Positions 9,702 to 22,640 of a DNA stretch of 64,000 nucleotides are shown here, piece by piece. Below the pieces are notes generated by a model that ran no database searches, was not told the origin of the DNA, and was given only the letters and a program-made list of their open reading frames with translations. Both the position numbers and the translations under genes were made by a program. This DNA is from Pictodentalium vernedei (lineage: Eukaryota > Mollusca > Scaphopoda > Dentaliida > Dentaliidae), in the NCBI GenBank assembly GCA_031216915.1, contig CM062292.1:206295262-206359261 (forward strand), written 5' to 3'. Position 1 is the stretch's first letter. Each line of letters begins with the position of its first letter.

Positions 9702-12700
9702 TCAAACCGTGAAGAAATGCCAGGCATTCTCAAAATATTCTCCACATGAGCAGTAAGGGGTTTCAGATATATGATTTCTGTACTTGTGTGCATTGAGGTC
9801 ACTACATTCATTTCGAATCATGCTATGAAGAATGTTAAGTCTTCGTTTACCAACATTGAAGTATAACGGCGGGCTGAAAGTTGGCGGCACTAATTTTCTC
9901 CTAAATTCAAAAATTGACATAGAGCTTTTAACTTGGTCGGGTAGAGTATTCCAAATCTCAACACATGATGGGATAAAAGATCTTTTCAAAAGTTCCGTAC
10001 GAGTTCGACATGGGATAAAATTGGATGCTCCCCTCAAGTTGTATTGAGAAATTTCACTAAATCGAGGAGGCAGCAATTCTACAAGATAGTCAGGTGCAGT
10101 GCCATTAATGATTTTGTAAAATACACACATTTTTGGATGTATCTTCTGTCATCGAGACTTTTCCAACCGAGTTCAAGCAATAATTTTTACCTGGAAACGG
10201 ATCTTGTCAATCCACTAACTATTCGAGCGGCATCATAATGTATGTCATCAAGACGCTTTAACAAATAAGCGCTCGCACACCCCCAAACTGGGCTTGCATA
10301 CTCCAAGATAGGTAATATAAATGACAAATACATACGTTCAAGTGTTTTCCTGTTGAGGGTGTATTTTAGTTTTCTGAGTTGAGATAATCTTGAACATGCC
10401 CTTCTACAAATATTATCAATATGATGGTCCCACGACTGGTTACCCTGTAGGGTGATCCCTAAATGTTTGTGTTTTTCTTCACACGTGAGTACTGTGTCGG
10501 TAAAAACAATTTCTGGGCAGCAAATGTCTCTTTGAAGGGTGAACTTTACTAAGTTTGTTTTGTTAGCATTGAATTTAACAAGCCAATTATTAGCCCAAAT
10601 GTTTATCCGGCGCAAGTCTTCGTTTAAGACATTGGCTACTTCGTATGCTGAAGGTGCGCTTTTGCTGAGACACGTGTCGTCTGCAAATAGTCTTGCCAGG
10701 GATTCTAAATTGTCTGCAATATTATTGATATACACTAAGAAGAGAAAGGGACCAAGCACTTAGCCTTGCGGGACGCCTGCTTCGATGGTTCCGTAACCGG
10801 AGTAACTCTTGTTTACTAAAACTCGTTGTTTTCTGTCAGATAAGTAATCACCGAACCAGCGAAGCAGTGTGCCAGATACTCCATAGCGTTCGAGTTTAAA
10901 GATCAGTCCACGATGCCACACCCTATCAAAGGCTTTCGAAATATCACAAAATACACCACATGTGAACTGCCTGGAATCGACACTATCACACAGATTATGA
11001 TAGACTTCTATCAATTGAAAAACTGTACTATTTTGAGGGAGAAAGCCAGATTGATACTTATAGAAAAGGTTATTATCGACAAAATGCTTTGAAAACAACT
11101 CTTTCCATAATTTTGCCAATACACGATAAAAGTGATATTGGCCTGTAATTGTTCGCATCGATGCGATCACCTTTCTTAAATAGTGGAATTACATCGGCCA
11201 GTTTCCATTCGCTAGGAAATATACCACATGATAAAGATTTTCTGAACAGAAGAAATAACGGGGAGCAAATGGAATGTTTTGTTTCTTTCAAGAGCCGGTG
11301 ACCAATACCATCATGTCCACTTGACTTTTTATGTTGTAGTGATTTTATTATGTTGAATATATCTACTTCGGTAAATTCTATATCTGTTACTAAGTTACCG
11401 CATCTGGTCGCGAAGGGTGGTAGGTCATCTTTTTGATTATCTAAACTACTATTTTTCAAAAAAAGGTTATTCAAAAGTTCCGCTTTTTCTCCATCATCGT
11501 CGACAATTTTGATTCCAGATTCAGTTGTAAGTTGTAAAGGTGGAATAAACGTGTTTTCCATAAAATTATTCATAAATTTTTTCACAATATGCCAGAACTG
11601 ACTGGAGTTGGAATTAGAATCGGCAGTTAAGGATTCATCTACTTTATCAAAAAATCTTTTCTTCGCTATTTTTTTCATGTTATTTACTTTATTTCTAAGA
11701 GATTTATACTTTTGCCACGAGGCGATGGTCTTTAATTTCAATGCAAGACTCCTTGCTCTGTCTCTTTGACGAATTGTTTTTCTGAGAGTATTGTCAAACC
11801 ACGGTTTGTCGTTTTTCCTAATTGTCACCTCATATCTCGGTATACAAGCTTTTGCTAGTTCAAGAAATTTACGTTGAAAGTTATCCACAGAAAGGTTGAT
11901 ATTGTAAGGTTCACATATAATGGGTTTCCAATCAGTTTCATGTATTAATTCATTTAATGTCTCAAAATCTGCATTATTGTAGTTCCATACACATCTTGTG
12001 GTACAAGACAATTTTGGTCGAGTTTGATTTAAAAATAAAAACGTCGCTTTGTGATCAGAAAGCTCTAAGTCAATGGTTCCAGAAAATATATCGTCAACGG
12101 TGTCACTTATAATAATTGGATCGAGTAAAGTTTGACTTCTCTGTGTAATTCGCGTCGGTTCTTTTATAACATTTTTCATGTTTAGACTTGTTATCATATT
12201 GTGTAACGGGCCAGTACATTTTAATAAGTCGCTGTTTAAGTCTCCAGCAATTATTACTGAAGGGTTTAGGGTTAATGCTTGCTCCGTCTTTTCGCGGAGA
12301 TTGTCCCAATAATTTGGGGTACACAAATTTTCTGACCTATATGTGACACATAAAAGAAATCGTGATTTCGTACCTACTTCAAACCATAATATGTCATCGT
12401 CAAACTGTAGACTGTGTAGTGGGTTAAAAAATAAATTGTCAGAGAAATATACTGCGACACCGCCGCCAAACTGATTTCTATCACGCCTAACTGGGGTTTG
12501 AAATCCGGATATACAAATATCATTTCAGCAGACTGAGGAATCAAGGTGAGTTTCTGTGAAACAAAGAATGTCATACTCATCTACTAGATGATTTAAGACA
12601 TCTATTTTGTTACGGATGCTATTTATATTATAATGAAATAATGCTAGTGTATTATACGACATTTCACTATTAGTTGTGGAGGGACCCGGATTTTGTTTTA

Positions 12701-12896
12701 CATCTCCGGACAGTATAAGAAGGACACTTAAAACAAATACGACCCCAATCAAAAGAAAAGAGATTTTTATATTTGTCAGCCCCCAAATCTTAAAAATAAG
12801 ACGGTGATTTTCGCTTCGCTGAAAACATGAGGGGCAGTAGGCGATGTTGTAGAAAAGACCCACGGTAATACGATATTGACCTAAGTCACCCGCCAT
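9702..12896 (-). pseudogene. LINE ORF2: endonuclease / reverse transcriptase, broken
   Basis: Encodes the enzyme for target-primed reverse transcription. N-terminus: hydrophobic segment, then a 2A-like motif. An APE-type endonuclease follows, with HYNINSIRNKID, FTETHLD, AGDLNSDL and LSDHKATF. RT motifs follow: DVIPLFKKGD, NNYRPISLLS, FCDISKAFDRVW, GVPQG and the active-site FADD near 10680. The C-terminus has a CxC-type finger (YCSCGEYFENAWHFF) as in Jockey-group elements. Breaks: in-frame TGA at about 12525, a frameshift near 11080-11170, an in-frame TAA at about 10760 right after GVPQG, and a frameshift between 10187 and 10130. The start is the first Met of the frame carrying the endonuclease N-terminus. 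Confidence 0.92.
12681..12710 (-). other. 2A-like ribosome-skipping motif near ORF2 N-terminus
   Basis: ORF2 residues about 62-72 read SGDVKQNPGPS, straight after a hydrophobic stretch (VLSVLLIL). The core NPGP and the Gly-Asp-Val lead match 2A peptides, which make the ribosome skip the last Gly-Pro bond. The usual Glu two residues after Asp is Lys here, so activity is uncertain. 2A-like motifs at this position are known in several APE-type non-LTR elements of invertebrates. Confidence 0.75.
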
Positions 12897-13869
12897 GGAA
12901 GATAGTTATTGGGTCGTTCTCGAATAGTGGCCATGAGTCTAGTTCTACAACATAACTGGCTGTAAAATGCATTCTGCCAACTCGTCGTGCAACTGCAGTC
13001 GTCTTCAGCGCCCCCGAGCCAGATCTAGTCGGTGAGGAAGCCTTTCTGTGTGGAAAAAGAGAAGGGAAGCAGGACAGAAAGAGTAGTAAAGTGTAAAATA
13101 AATACAAGAGTTTAACAAGTAACAAAAACATTGTCATGAAAAAAAGTGGGAAAGTAATTTAGTCTTCAACCCGAGGGCTGAAAGGGCAAAACTCCTACTT
13201 TTTTACAACTCTGTGTATCACATGTGTGAAGAGCATATCTCAGGACTGAATTCAATCAGGCAATAATTTTGACTATTGTTGTATGTTTATAGTTCACACG
13301 AGACGAAATATAGATATAGACGGTTCGAGCTATTCTCAAAAATGTGGCAGTCGAACCACAAGTGGGAATTGAAAAAAAAACAATGAATAAAAAAGGAGAG
13401 AGAGAAAAAAAAAACAAGAAAAAAAAACAATAATAATAATACGCGTACTGAGAAATGGTTTGAAGAAAGCGTGCACCAAATTTACCGTTTGTAAAAATAT
13501 TCATATTCGAATCAGAAAAAGTCATTAACTGCTGTGTCACTGAGAAACTCACGGACATAACACTGCAATCAACCTCGCAGCTTCGGCAAAAAACATTGCT
13601 GACTAAACCTTTCGGAAAAACCAACATGATTTCGTAAAGAAAGTTAAGTGTTTCGAGTTTTGGATTCTTCCGCATTTTGGATTAACTTTACACAATTGGA
13701 CTAGGGAAAATTTAGATGGAGATGCATTGAAACGGGATTAAATGCATGATTTACACCACAGGTAGTTGGTTCTTGGTTGTCATCAGTACATTCATAGTAC
13801 TTAATACAAAAAGAAAGAATAGTGAATGAAAGAAAGCAAGCCGAGTGGGCTCTTTACCCCTAACCTGTT
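12897..13869 (-). other. LINE spacer upstream of ORF2
   Basis: Sequence between ORF2 and the tandem array. Short minus-strand frames exist (12886-13137 and 13256-13675), but neither shows a recognisable domain and the second ends in a low-complexity Tyr/Phe tract made by A/T-rich sequence. I treat it as noncoding LINE spacer. Confidence 0.5.
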
Positions 13870-16800
13870 ATTCCTGTAAAATAGTTGGAAAACACACAAA
13901 TATATATATATACACCCCCCCCCCCCCCCACACACACACCCACACATATACATGTACACACCAATATGCACGTACACATGCATATGCATACACATATATA
14001 CATGCATATATATACACGTAAATATACACTCTCCAGCAATTCATAAACAAATAATTTTTTATCAACATTATGTCCTTTTATATACACTCCCTTACGTGTG
14101 CCTATGCGTACGCGGGTGGGTGGAGGCGGTAGGGGTAACTTATGTGTATGATTTGTGCACAATCTGCCGGAGTGTGAAACCTCCACTTTCCAGCAGTGTG
14201 TGAACAAATCATACCCATGTATGTTTAACTTGGTGTGCGTAGGTGGGGTTGTATGCATAGCTTATTTCAATTGACACCTGCCGTCTCTAGCAAATCATGA
14301 ACAAATTCATAAGCAAATAAACAATTTTCTTTAACAGTATGCCCATTTATACACACACCCATCTTGATGTGTATTTAAGTGTCCGTGTGTGAGGGGGGGG
14401 GGGGGGGACTTTTGTGTACAATTTGTGTACAAATTTGCCGGAGAGTAAAATTTTCACCCCTCACCCTCCAAGAACAGGTTGGATTGTGTGGTGTGGACTG
14501 CAGTAAATCATCTTTGATTTTTTCCATGTTTTTTTTTTTATCACTGGGGGTTTCTTAAAAAAAGTACTACCATTATGAACGTGTAAACACACCTTATGTG
14601 TATAAGTAGGTGTTGGTTGGGGGGGGGGGGGGCGAGGGGTGTAGTATAAATAACTTATTTGAGAGTGAGACCTGCACTCTCTAGCAGTATATAAAACTTA
14701 TTTTTATCAACATTATGCACTTTTATACACACCCTATCTTGCTATATATGAGTGTTGGGTAGGTGAAGGTAACTAATAAGTATAATTTGTGTAATTTGTG
14801 TACACTCTGCTGGAGAGTGAAACTTCCACTCCCTAGCAAATTGCAAGCAAATCAATTGCTAGGAGATGAGAGATCAAACCACGAGAAGGTAACTGTTGTC
14901 TAGAATGTTAAACTAGAGTTAAGTATAGATACTGATGAGTAGTGATGATTTATAACATTTATATTTGATAAAAAAAAATTTCAAAGTATAAACTGTATTA
15001 AATCATCTTTGATTTTTATCATGATTTGGGACCTACTGAGGGATTTCTTGGCAGAACTTCTTCCATTATGCACGCAATGTGTATGAATGGGTACGGGTGG
15101 GTGTGGCCATAAGCATAATTAAGAAATTAATAAACAAATAATTTTTATCGACATTATGACTCACCCCTTTTTGATGTGCATGAGTCCGTGGGTGGATGGG
15201 GTAATTTGTGTACACCTTGCTGGATAGCGAAACCTCCACTTTCCAACAATTTAATATTTCATTATGCACAAAACATCACACCCGTGTATGTATGAGTGGG
15301 TTTTGGTGGGTGAGGCTATATGCATATCTTATTTGGGAGTGAAACTTGCACTCTCCAGTAATTCATAAAGAAATAATTATTAGTAAAATTGTGCACTTTA
15401 TACACACACTCATATTAATGTGTATGTAGTTGGGGGAGTGTGTGGCGGAGGGGCGGGGGGTAGGTAACTTATGTGTATAATTTGTGTACAATTTGCCGGA
15501 GAGCGAAATCTCAATCTCCAGCAACTTGTGAAGAAATAAATTGGTTGGGCATTAAATTTCTAGAAAAGAGAGAACAAACCACAAGAATAAATGAGAACTG
15601 TTGTCTATTAAATATAAATACTAGTGGGTGTTAATGAGTTCTGGAGCTTTCTAACATTTTCCTTTGAAAGTTTTGTTTTAAGAATAAACTGTAATTGATT
15701 ATCTTTGATTTTGACCAAGATTTTGGGTTCGCTGGGAGATTTTGTAGCAGAAATTATTCCATCATGCCAACACAACCCTGTGTGTTTTAATAGGCGTGAG
15801 TAGGTGGAGTTATATGCATAACTTATTTGAAAGTGACACCTGCACTCACCAGTAATTCATAAGCAAATAATTTGTATTACCATTATGTACTTTTATGCAC
15901 ACATTCATCGTGGTGTGTATGTGAGTGGAGAATAGCTTATGGGTGAAACTTGTGTACAATTTGCTGGAGAGTGAGACCTCGTGTGCGTGTATATGTATAC
16001 GGGGTGGATGTGGGTGACTTATGTGTATGATTTGTGTACGCCTTACTATAGATTGAAACCTGCACTCTCCAGCAACCTGTGAACAAATGAATTAGCTGGA
16101 CCTAGAATTTCTGGAAATGAAAAAGAACAAACCCCAAGAATGAAAGGGAACTATTGTCTAGTCTGTTAAGCAGATTGATTTAAATGTAAATACTCATGAG
16201 TACTGACTGATGAGTACTAATGATTCTTAACTTTTTCCTTGGATCTTTTTGTTTTATGGTGTGAACTTTAGTAAATCATCTTTGATTTGTATCACCATTA
16301 TGGGGCCATTAAGGGGCTTCACAAGAAAAATACTACCATTAAGGGGTGGGGGGGGGGGGGGTCATATACAGAACTTATCTGAGAGTGACACCTGCACTCC
16401 TAGTAGATCATAATAAAATAATTGGTACCACTATTATCAACATTATGCACTTTTATACACACCACATGTTGCTGTGTGTATGTGTTTGGTAGGTGGGTGT
16501 GTGTGTGGGGGGGGGGGGGGGGGGGGGGCTTGTGTCTTTAATTTGTGTACAATTTGCCGGAGAGTGACACTGATTTTTTGTGAACAAATGAGATGCTTGT
16601 ACATCTTGCTGGAGAGTGACCACTTGTGAACAAATTGAATGGCTGGACATCAAATTTTTGGAGATGATAGTTTGTTTTTTTTAAATATAAACAGGAGTTA
16701 CTCATCATTGATGTATCATGATTTAGGACCACAAAGATTTTAGGACCACAAGGTGAGATCCCCTGGCAAAAATATATATTCCATTATGCACACAATGTAT

Positions 16801-17170
16801 ATGAGTGAGTGTGGATGGGTTGGGAGTCATGTGCATAACTTACTTGCATAACTCATTCTCCAGCAGTTCATGAACAAATCATTTTATCAACGCTTTCACT
16901 TTTGTACACACCCCATCTTGGAGCATGTGCGTGTGCTTGGTGGGGAATAACATATGGTTGTATAGTGTGTTAACCTAGACTTTTGTACAAGTACTGATGG
17001 TTTTTAACATTTTCCTTACATAGTTTTGTTTTAAGGTATGAGCTGTACTAAGTCATCTTTTAATATTATCTTACATAGTTTTTTTCACGGTATAAACTGT
17101 AATAAGTCATTTTTAATTTTGATCATGATTTTGGGACCACTGGGGGATTTCTTGGCAAAAATTCTCCCAT
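13870..17170. repeat. Diverged tandem repeat within the LINE inter-ORF region
   Basis: Irregular tandem repetition of a unit of several hundred bases. Landmarks recur along it: (a) aaacaaataatttttatc followed by a cattatg motif, near 14040, 14690, 15130, 15860, 16420 and 16870; (b) aatcatctttgattt, near 14510, 15000, 15695 and 16275; (c) paired gccggagagtgaaa / cactctccagcaa segments that can pair as a short hairpin; (d) poly-G/poly-C runs and TG/CA-rich stretches. The last degenerate unit overlaps the 3' end of ORF1 (17085-17165). Short open frames here are spurious. Confidence 0.85.
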
Positions 17171-18139
17171 CCTGGGTCCAGTAGGTGTGAATCTTATGGT
17201 CTCTTTTCATAGATATGAGTTCCTTAACAATGCCTTGTCTGAAATTAGTCAGAGATTCTGTAATAAAAATTCTTTCCTGGTCATTTTTTAGCATTTTTTT
17301 TTAGATCTATAAACCTTATCTTTCACATTATAAGAGTTAAAGCGTACAATAACATTCATTCTCTTCTCTGTAGTAATTTGTCCATTGGCATTTATGCTCT
17401 TCGTAACTGGTTTGCCTATGGGATGAGATCTGCTGATATTTTCAGTATTTATATTGACACCTAATTTGTTTTTACAAATATCTGATATAAGTAGGTCAGT
17501 GTTAATCTGAGGGTTATCCGATTGAACCAATAAGTTTCGAAAAACAAGGCAGTTACGCCTTGAATACTGCTCGGCTTCCTCCATACCAAGCTCACAATTA
17601 GCAACCCTCTCTCGAAGTGAATTAACCTCTATTTCGAGTTTACGTTTTTCCTCCTTCAGTGCATCAATTTCTTGACGAAGTGGGACTACTAAACTTTTTA
17701 CTTCGTCAATAATTCCTTTGACTTTCTCAAGTTCACCACCAATTTGGACAGTTACCGATTTTTCGATCGAGTTGTGAATCACCTTTTCGATTTCATCCAA
17801 CAAGGGCCTTTTAATCTCTTCAATCAATGACACGGATATGTTCTGTGTTATGTGTGGCGTAGCCATTTGCATAAAGTCAGGATTAGTCAATGTCGAAAGA
17901 ATTAATTGTGGAAAGTTATAGACATTTCTCCCAATCTGAATTGCCTCGAAATTAGGAGGTGTTTGTGACATGTCACCAAGGGAGTTTCTCCTTCGATGAG
18001 TCCTTCCTTCCGTTGGGGACCTCTCATCGGGCTGTGTCCTCTTATTTATGCTAGCCTTATCAGCATTACTTTGAGATACGTTTAGTACATCAAAGATTTC
18101 AGAATTATCTTTCGTGGTCTGTGAACTTTGGGAGGCCAT
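17085..18139 (-). pseudogene. LINE ORF1: coiled-coil, RRM-like RNA-binding protein, one frameshift
   Basis: Nucleic-acid-binding chaperone of the LINE. I chose the ATG at 18139 (MASQSSQTT) rather than the upstream in-frame Met at 18217 because the extra 26 residues look like leader. A low-complexity N-terminus is followed by a long heptad-like coiled coil (KSLVVPLRQEIDALKEEKRK region, about residues 105-190), then an RRM-like domain starting YSRRNCLVFRNL, and a C-terminal domain with WTQDGRIFAK. A 9-A run at about 17292-17300 is one base short, so the frame breaks after VYRSKKK and resumes in the frame ending at 17085. This three-part layout resembles ORF1 proteins of L1/CR1-type elements. 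One indel is the only visible lesion. Confidence 0.85.
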
Positions 18140-18410
18140 AATGATACTTGAAACGGTGATCGAGGAAAACAAAGAAAACTGCCACGAATTTAGGAAACTA
18201 GTTTCAGTCTCACGCAAACGAACTGGATTACATTAAATTACAACCAAGAAACATCCGAATCTAAACGACAAGCAGCATCATGGTACATATGGCAATCTTC
18301 TCTAACATTCTGCACTGATACAATCGTTGAAATCACTTCATGCCCTCAAGTTGAAGAACAAATATACAGAGCTTCACTCCACGATGATTCTACATGCCGC
18401 CATTACAAAT

Positions 18411-21400
18411 AGCAATTCATTGGTAGAAATCATGCCCATTGCCGATAGCAACAATCATTCAGATGCTTGGCGCCGCGATGGGAAGCAATTCCTTAGTAGA
18501 AATCATGCCCATTGCTGATTGGATCAATCATTCAGACGTTTGGCGCCGCAATCGGCAGCAATTTCTTAGGAGAAATCATGCCCATTGCCGATGACACCAT
18601 TCATTCAGACGCTTGGCGCCGCAATGTGAAGCAATTCCTTAGTAGATATCATGCCCATTGCCGATAGTTTCAATCATTCAGACTCTTAACGCCGCAATGG
18701 GAAGCAATTTCTTGCAATTAACCATGCCCATTGCCGACAGCATCAATCATTCAGGCTCTTGGCGCTGCATTGAGAAGCAATTCCTTAGTAGAAATCATGC
18801 CCATTGCCGATAGCATCAATCATTCCGACGCTTGGCGCTGGAATGGGATGCAATTCCTTAATAGAAATCATGCCCATTGCCGATAGCATCAATCATTCTG
18901 GCGCTTGGCGCTGCAATGGGAAGCAATTCCTTAGGAACAATCATGCCATTGCCGATGGAACCAATCATTCAGACGTATGGCGCCGAAATGGAAAGTAAAT
19001 TCTCAGTAGAAATCATACCCATTGCCGCTGGCATCAATCAATCAGACGCTTGGCGTCGAGATGAGAAGCAATTCCCTAGTAGAAATCATGCCCCCTGCCG
19101 ATGGCATCAATAATTCAGACGCTTGGCGCCGCAATGGGAAGCAGTTCCTTAGTAGAATTCATTCCCATTGCGATTGCATCAATCATTCAGACCCTTGGCG
19201 CCGCAATGGGAAGCAATTCATTAGTGGAAATCATGCCCATTGCCCATAACACCAATTATTCAGGCGCTTGGCGCCGAAATGAGAAGCAATTCCTTTGTAG
19301 AAATCATGCCCTTTGCCGATAGCACCAATTATTCAGGCGCTTGCCGCCGCAATGGGAAGCAATTCCTTAGTAGAAATCATGCCCACTGCCGATAGCATCA
19401 ATCATTCAGTCGCTTGGCGCCGCAAAGGGAAGCAATTCCTTAGTAGAAATCATGCCCATTGCCGATGGGATCAATCATTCAGACGCTATGCGCCGCATTG
19501 GGAAGCATTTCCTCAGTAGAAATCATACCCATTGCCTCTGGCATCAATCATTCAGACGCTTGGCGTCGAGATGAGAAGCAATTCCCTAGTAGAAATCATG
19601 CCCCCTGCCGATGGCATCAATCATTCAGATGCTTGGCGCCGCAATGGGAAGCAATTCCTTAGTAGAATTCATTCCCATTGCGATTGCGTCAATCATACAG
19701 ACCCTTGGCGCCGCAATGGGAAGCAATTCCTTAGTGGAAATCAGGCCCATTGCCGATAGCACAAATTATTCAAGCGCTTGGTGCCGAAATGGGAAGCAAT
19801 TCCTTTTTTAGTAATCATGCCCATTGCCGTTAGCAGCAATCATTCAGACGTTTGCGGCCGCAATGGGAAGCAATTCCTTAGTAAAAATCATGCCCATTGC
19901 CGATTGCGTCAATCATTCAGACGCTTGGCGCCGCAATGGAAGGCAATTGCTTAGTAGAAATCATGCCCTTTGCCGATGGCATCAATCATTCATACGCCTG
20001 TCGCCGCAATGGGAAGCAATTCCTTAGTAGTAATCATGCCCATTGCCGATAGCATCAATCATTCAGACGCTTGGCCCCGCAATGGGAAGCAATTCCTTAG
20101 TAGTAATCATGCCCCTTGCCGATACCATCCATCATTCAGGCGCTTGGGGCCGCAATGGGAAGCAATTCCTTAGTAGAAATCATGCCCATTGCCGATAGCT
20201 TCAATCATTCAGACTCTTGGCGCCGCAATAGGAAGCAATTCCTTAGGAACAATCATGCCATTGCCGATGGCATCAATCATTCAGGGGCTTGGCGCCGCAT
20301 AGGGAAGCATTTCCTCAGTAGAAATTATGCCCTTTGCCGATTGCATCTGTCATTCAGACGCTTGGCGCCGCAATGGGAGGCAATTCCTTAGTAGAAATCA
20401 TGCCCTTTGCCAATAGCATCAATCCTTCAGACGCTTGGCGCCGCAGTGTGAAGCAATTGCTTAGTAAAAATCATGCCCATTGCCGATTGCATCAATCATT
20501 CAGACGCTAAGCACCGCAATGGGAAGCAATTCCTTAGTAGATATAATACCCATTGCCGATGGCATCAATCATTCAGACGCTAGGCGCCGCAATGGGAAGC
20601 AATTCCTTAGTACAAACCATGCCAATTGCCGATGGCATCAATCATTCAGGCCCTTGGCGCCGCGAAGGGAAGCAATTCCTTAGTAGAAATCATGCCCATT
20701 GCCGATAGCATCAATCATTCAGACACTTCGCGCCGGAATAGGAAGCAATTCATTAGTAGAAATCATGCCCATTGCCGATGGCATCATTCATTCAGACGCT
20801 TGGCGCCGCAATGTGAAGCAATTCCTTAGTAGATATCATGCCCATTGCCGATAGTTTCAATCATTCAGACTCTTAACGCCGCAATGGGAAGCAATTTCTT
20901 GCAATTAACCATGCCCATTGCCGACAACATCAATCATTCAGGCTCTTGGCGCTGCATTGAGAAGCAATTCCTTAGTAGAAATCATGCCCATTGCCGATAG
21001 CATCAATCATTCCGACGCTTGTCGCTGGAATGGGATGCAATTCCTTAATAGAAATCATGCCCATTGCCGATAGCATCAATCATTCAGACACTTCGCGCCG
21101 GAATAGGAAGCAATTCATTAGTAGAAATCATGCCCATTGCCGATAGCATCAATCATTCAGACGCTTGGCGCCGCAATGGGATGCAATTCCTTAGTAGAAA
21201 TCATGTACATTGTCGACAGCATCAATCATTCAGACGCTTGACGCCGCGATGGGAAGCAATTCCCAAGAAGAAATCACGCCCATTGCCGAAAGCTTCAATC
21301 ATTCAGATTCTTGGCGCCGCAATGGGAAGCAATTTCTTTGTAGTATTCATGCCCATTGCCGATAACATCAATCATTCAGACGCTTGGCGCCGCAGTGGGA

Positions 21401-21740
21401 AGCAATTCCTTAGTAGAAATCATGCCCATTGCCGATAGCATCAATCATTCTGGCGCTTGGCGCCGCAATGGGAAGAAATTCCTTAGTTGAAATCATGTCC
21501 ATTGCCGATAGCATTTATCATTCAGACGTTTGGCGCCGCAATTGGAAGAAATTCCTTAGGAACAATCATGCCATTGCCGATGGCACCAATCATTCAGACG
21601 CTTGGCGCCGCAATGGAAAGCAATTTCTCAGTAGAAATCATACCCATTGCCGATGGCATCAATCAATCAGACGCTTGGCGCCGAGATGGGAAGCAATTCC
21701 CTAATAGAAATCATGCCCCCTGCCTATGGCATCAATCATT
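18411..21740. repeat. 73-bp satellite array, block 3
   Basis: About 45 monomers of the satellite. A variant block with gactcttaacgccgcaatg followed by the ttgcaattaaccatgccc variant occurs at about 18681 and again at 20868, roughly 30 monomers apart, so segments have been copied in blocks. The array ends at about 21740 after catcaatcattcg, where unrelated sequence begins. Confidence 0.97.
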
Positions 21741-22490
21741 CGAACATCCTAGTTTGGTTATGATCTGTCAACTGTGGCAGCTGTGCAGGTTCAAATCCTA
21801 AGGTCTTTATTTACCACTGTCCACAGGTCGTATTTATGAAGCAATTTCATTGTAACTTGGTAGTAGGACCTGGTCTGATGACCGGATGAGAGCATCCTAC
21901 ATGTATTTTGGTCTGAATTGGTAATATTGGTTAACAGTGAGGGCCTCACCAGCCCTTGCTCTTAAAACCATCGACAAAGCCTATAAGTCATATTTATGAG
22001 GTGATTTTGTTGCAACTTGGTTAAGTGACTTGGTATTGTGATGTCCAGATGGAATTTTGAATGAATGTTGGGATGAATTTCCCATTTTGATTCAGATCAA
22101 TCAACCATGAGGGAGCTGTACAGGGCCCCAGGCCTCAGACCTAATTCTTCTACTATACTCTACAGGTAGTTCTTGGAATGATTTTACTAGAGCTTTGGTT
22201 GACACACTTTAATTGTGAGGGCCACATCAACCCAGGCTTCAATTGTTTAGTACAGCCTACACCTCAAATTATTCTTGTTGAAAACAGTATGTAGAGTTCA
22301 GAACTTAACATATTCTCAATTAACACAATTCTTGTTTTATTTCATAATCCTTTCATGAACATTGAACTTTACCTTTTCATTAAACACTACGCACAGTCAA
22401 GTTAAGCTACAGTGTCACTGATACTTTCATTTAGTGTAAATAGTCACAGGTTTGTTGGAGACATGAACTTTTAAATTATTCATTCATATG
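21741..22490. repeat. Decayed copies of the 145-bp tandem repeat, then unassigned A/T-rich DNA
   Basis: 21741-22260 holds degenerate units with caggtcgtatttatgaagca, ttcattgtaacttgg and gatgagagcatcc pieces that match the cleaner array at 60600-61110. From 22261 to 22490 I see no gene or recognisable element. Confidence 0.6.
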
Positions 22491-22640
22491 CAGTGTTTTA
22501 CTGGATAAAGCATTGGACCTTAAACCAAAAGATCAATGGTTTGGTCCTGACCAGCAGTAATTTTGTTGTGTCTTTTTACAAGTCCTGTAATCCTAATTGC
22601 CCATGTTGGAGTATGGGGGCGCTGTCTACTTAGGCTACAG
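22490..22640 (+). repeat. Possible tRNA-derived SINE fragment
   Basis: A tRNA-like block: an A-box-like stretch (tggataaagcattgg) followed 25 bases later by a B-box-like ggtttggtcctgacc. No tail or duplication could be assigned. It could be chance resemblance. Confidence 0.4.

Larger units (their letters stand above)
9014..18410 (-). mobile_element. CR1/Jockey-like non-LTR retrotransposon (LINE), near full length, inactive
   Basis: A 9.4-kb LINE lying on the minus strand inside the satellite. It is flanked by a 14-bp target-site duplication with one mismatch: agcaattcattagt at 9000-9013 and agcaattcattggt at 18411-18424, both pieces of a satellite monomer. Reading on the minus strand: 5' leader 18410-18140, ORF1 18139-17085, a long tandem-repeat spacer, ORF2 12896-9702, and a 3' part with a (GA)n tract at 9209-9236. 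The 3' end has no long poly(A). Both ORFs are broken. Its length exceeds usual CR1/Jockey elements because of the roughly 3.3-kb tandem array between the ORFs. Confidence 0.93.

Noticed and set aside
13801-14258. Minus-strand frames rich in Tyr, Cys, Val and Gly
   Set aside because: They come from CA/TG microsatellite and poly-C tracts in the LINE spacer.
1-21740. The regularly spaced 73-bp repeats as a CRISPR array
   Set aside because: There are no unique spacers; whole monomers are repeated. The surrounding sequence is eukaryotic transposons, with no cas genes.
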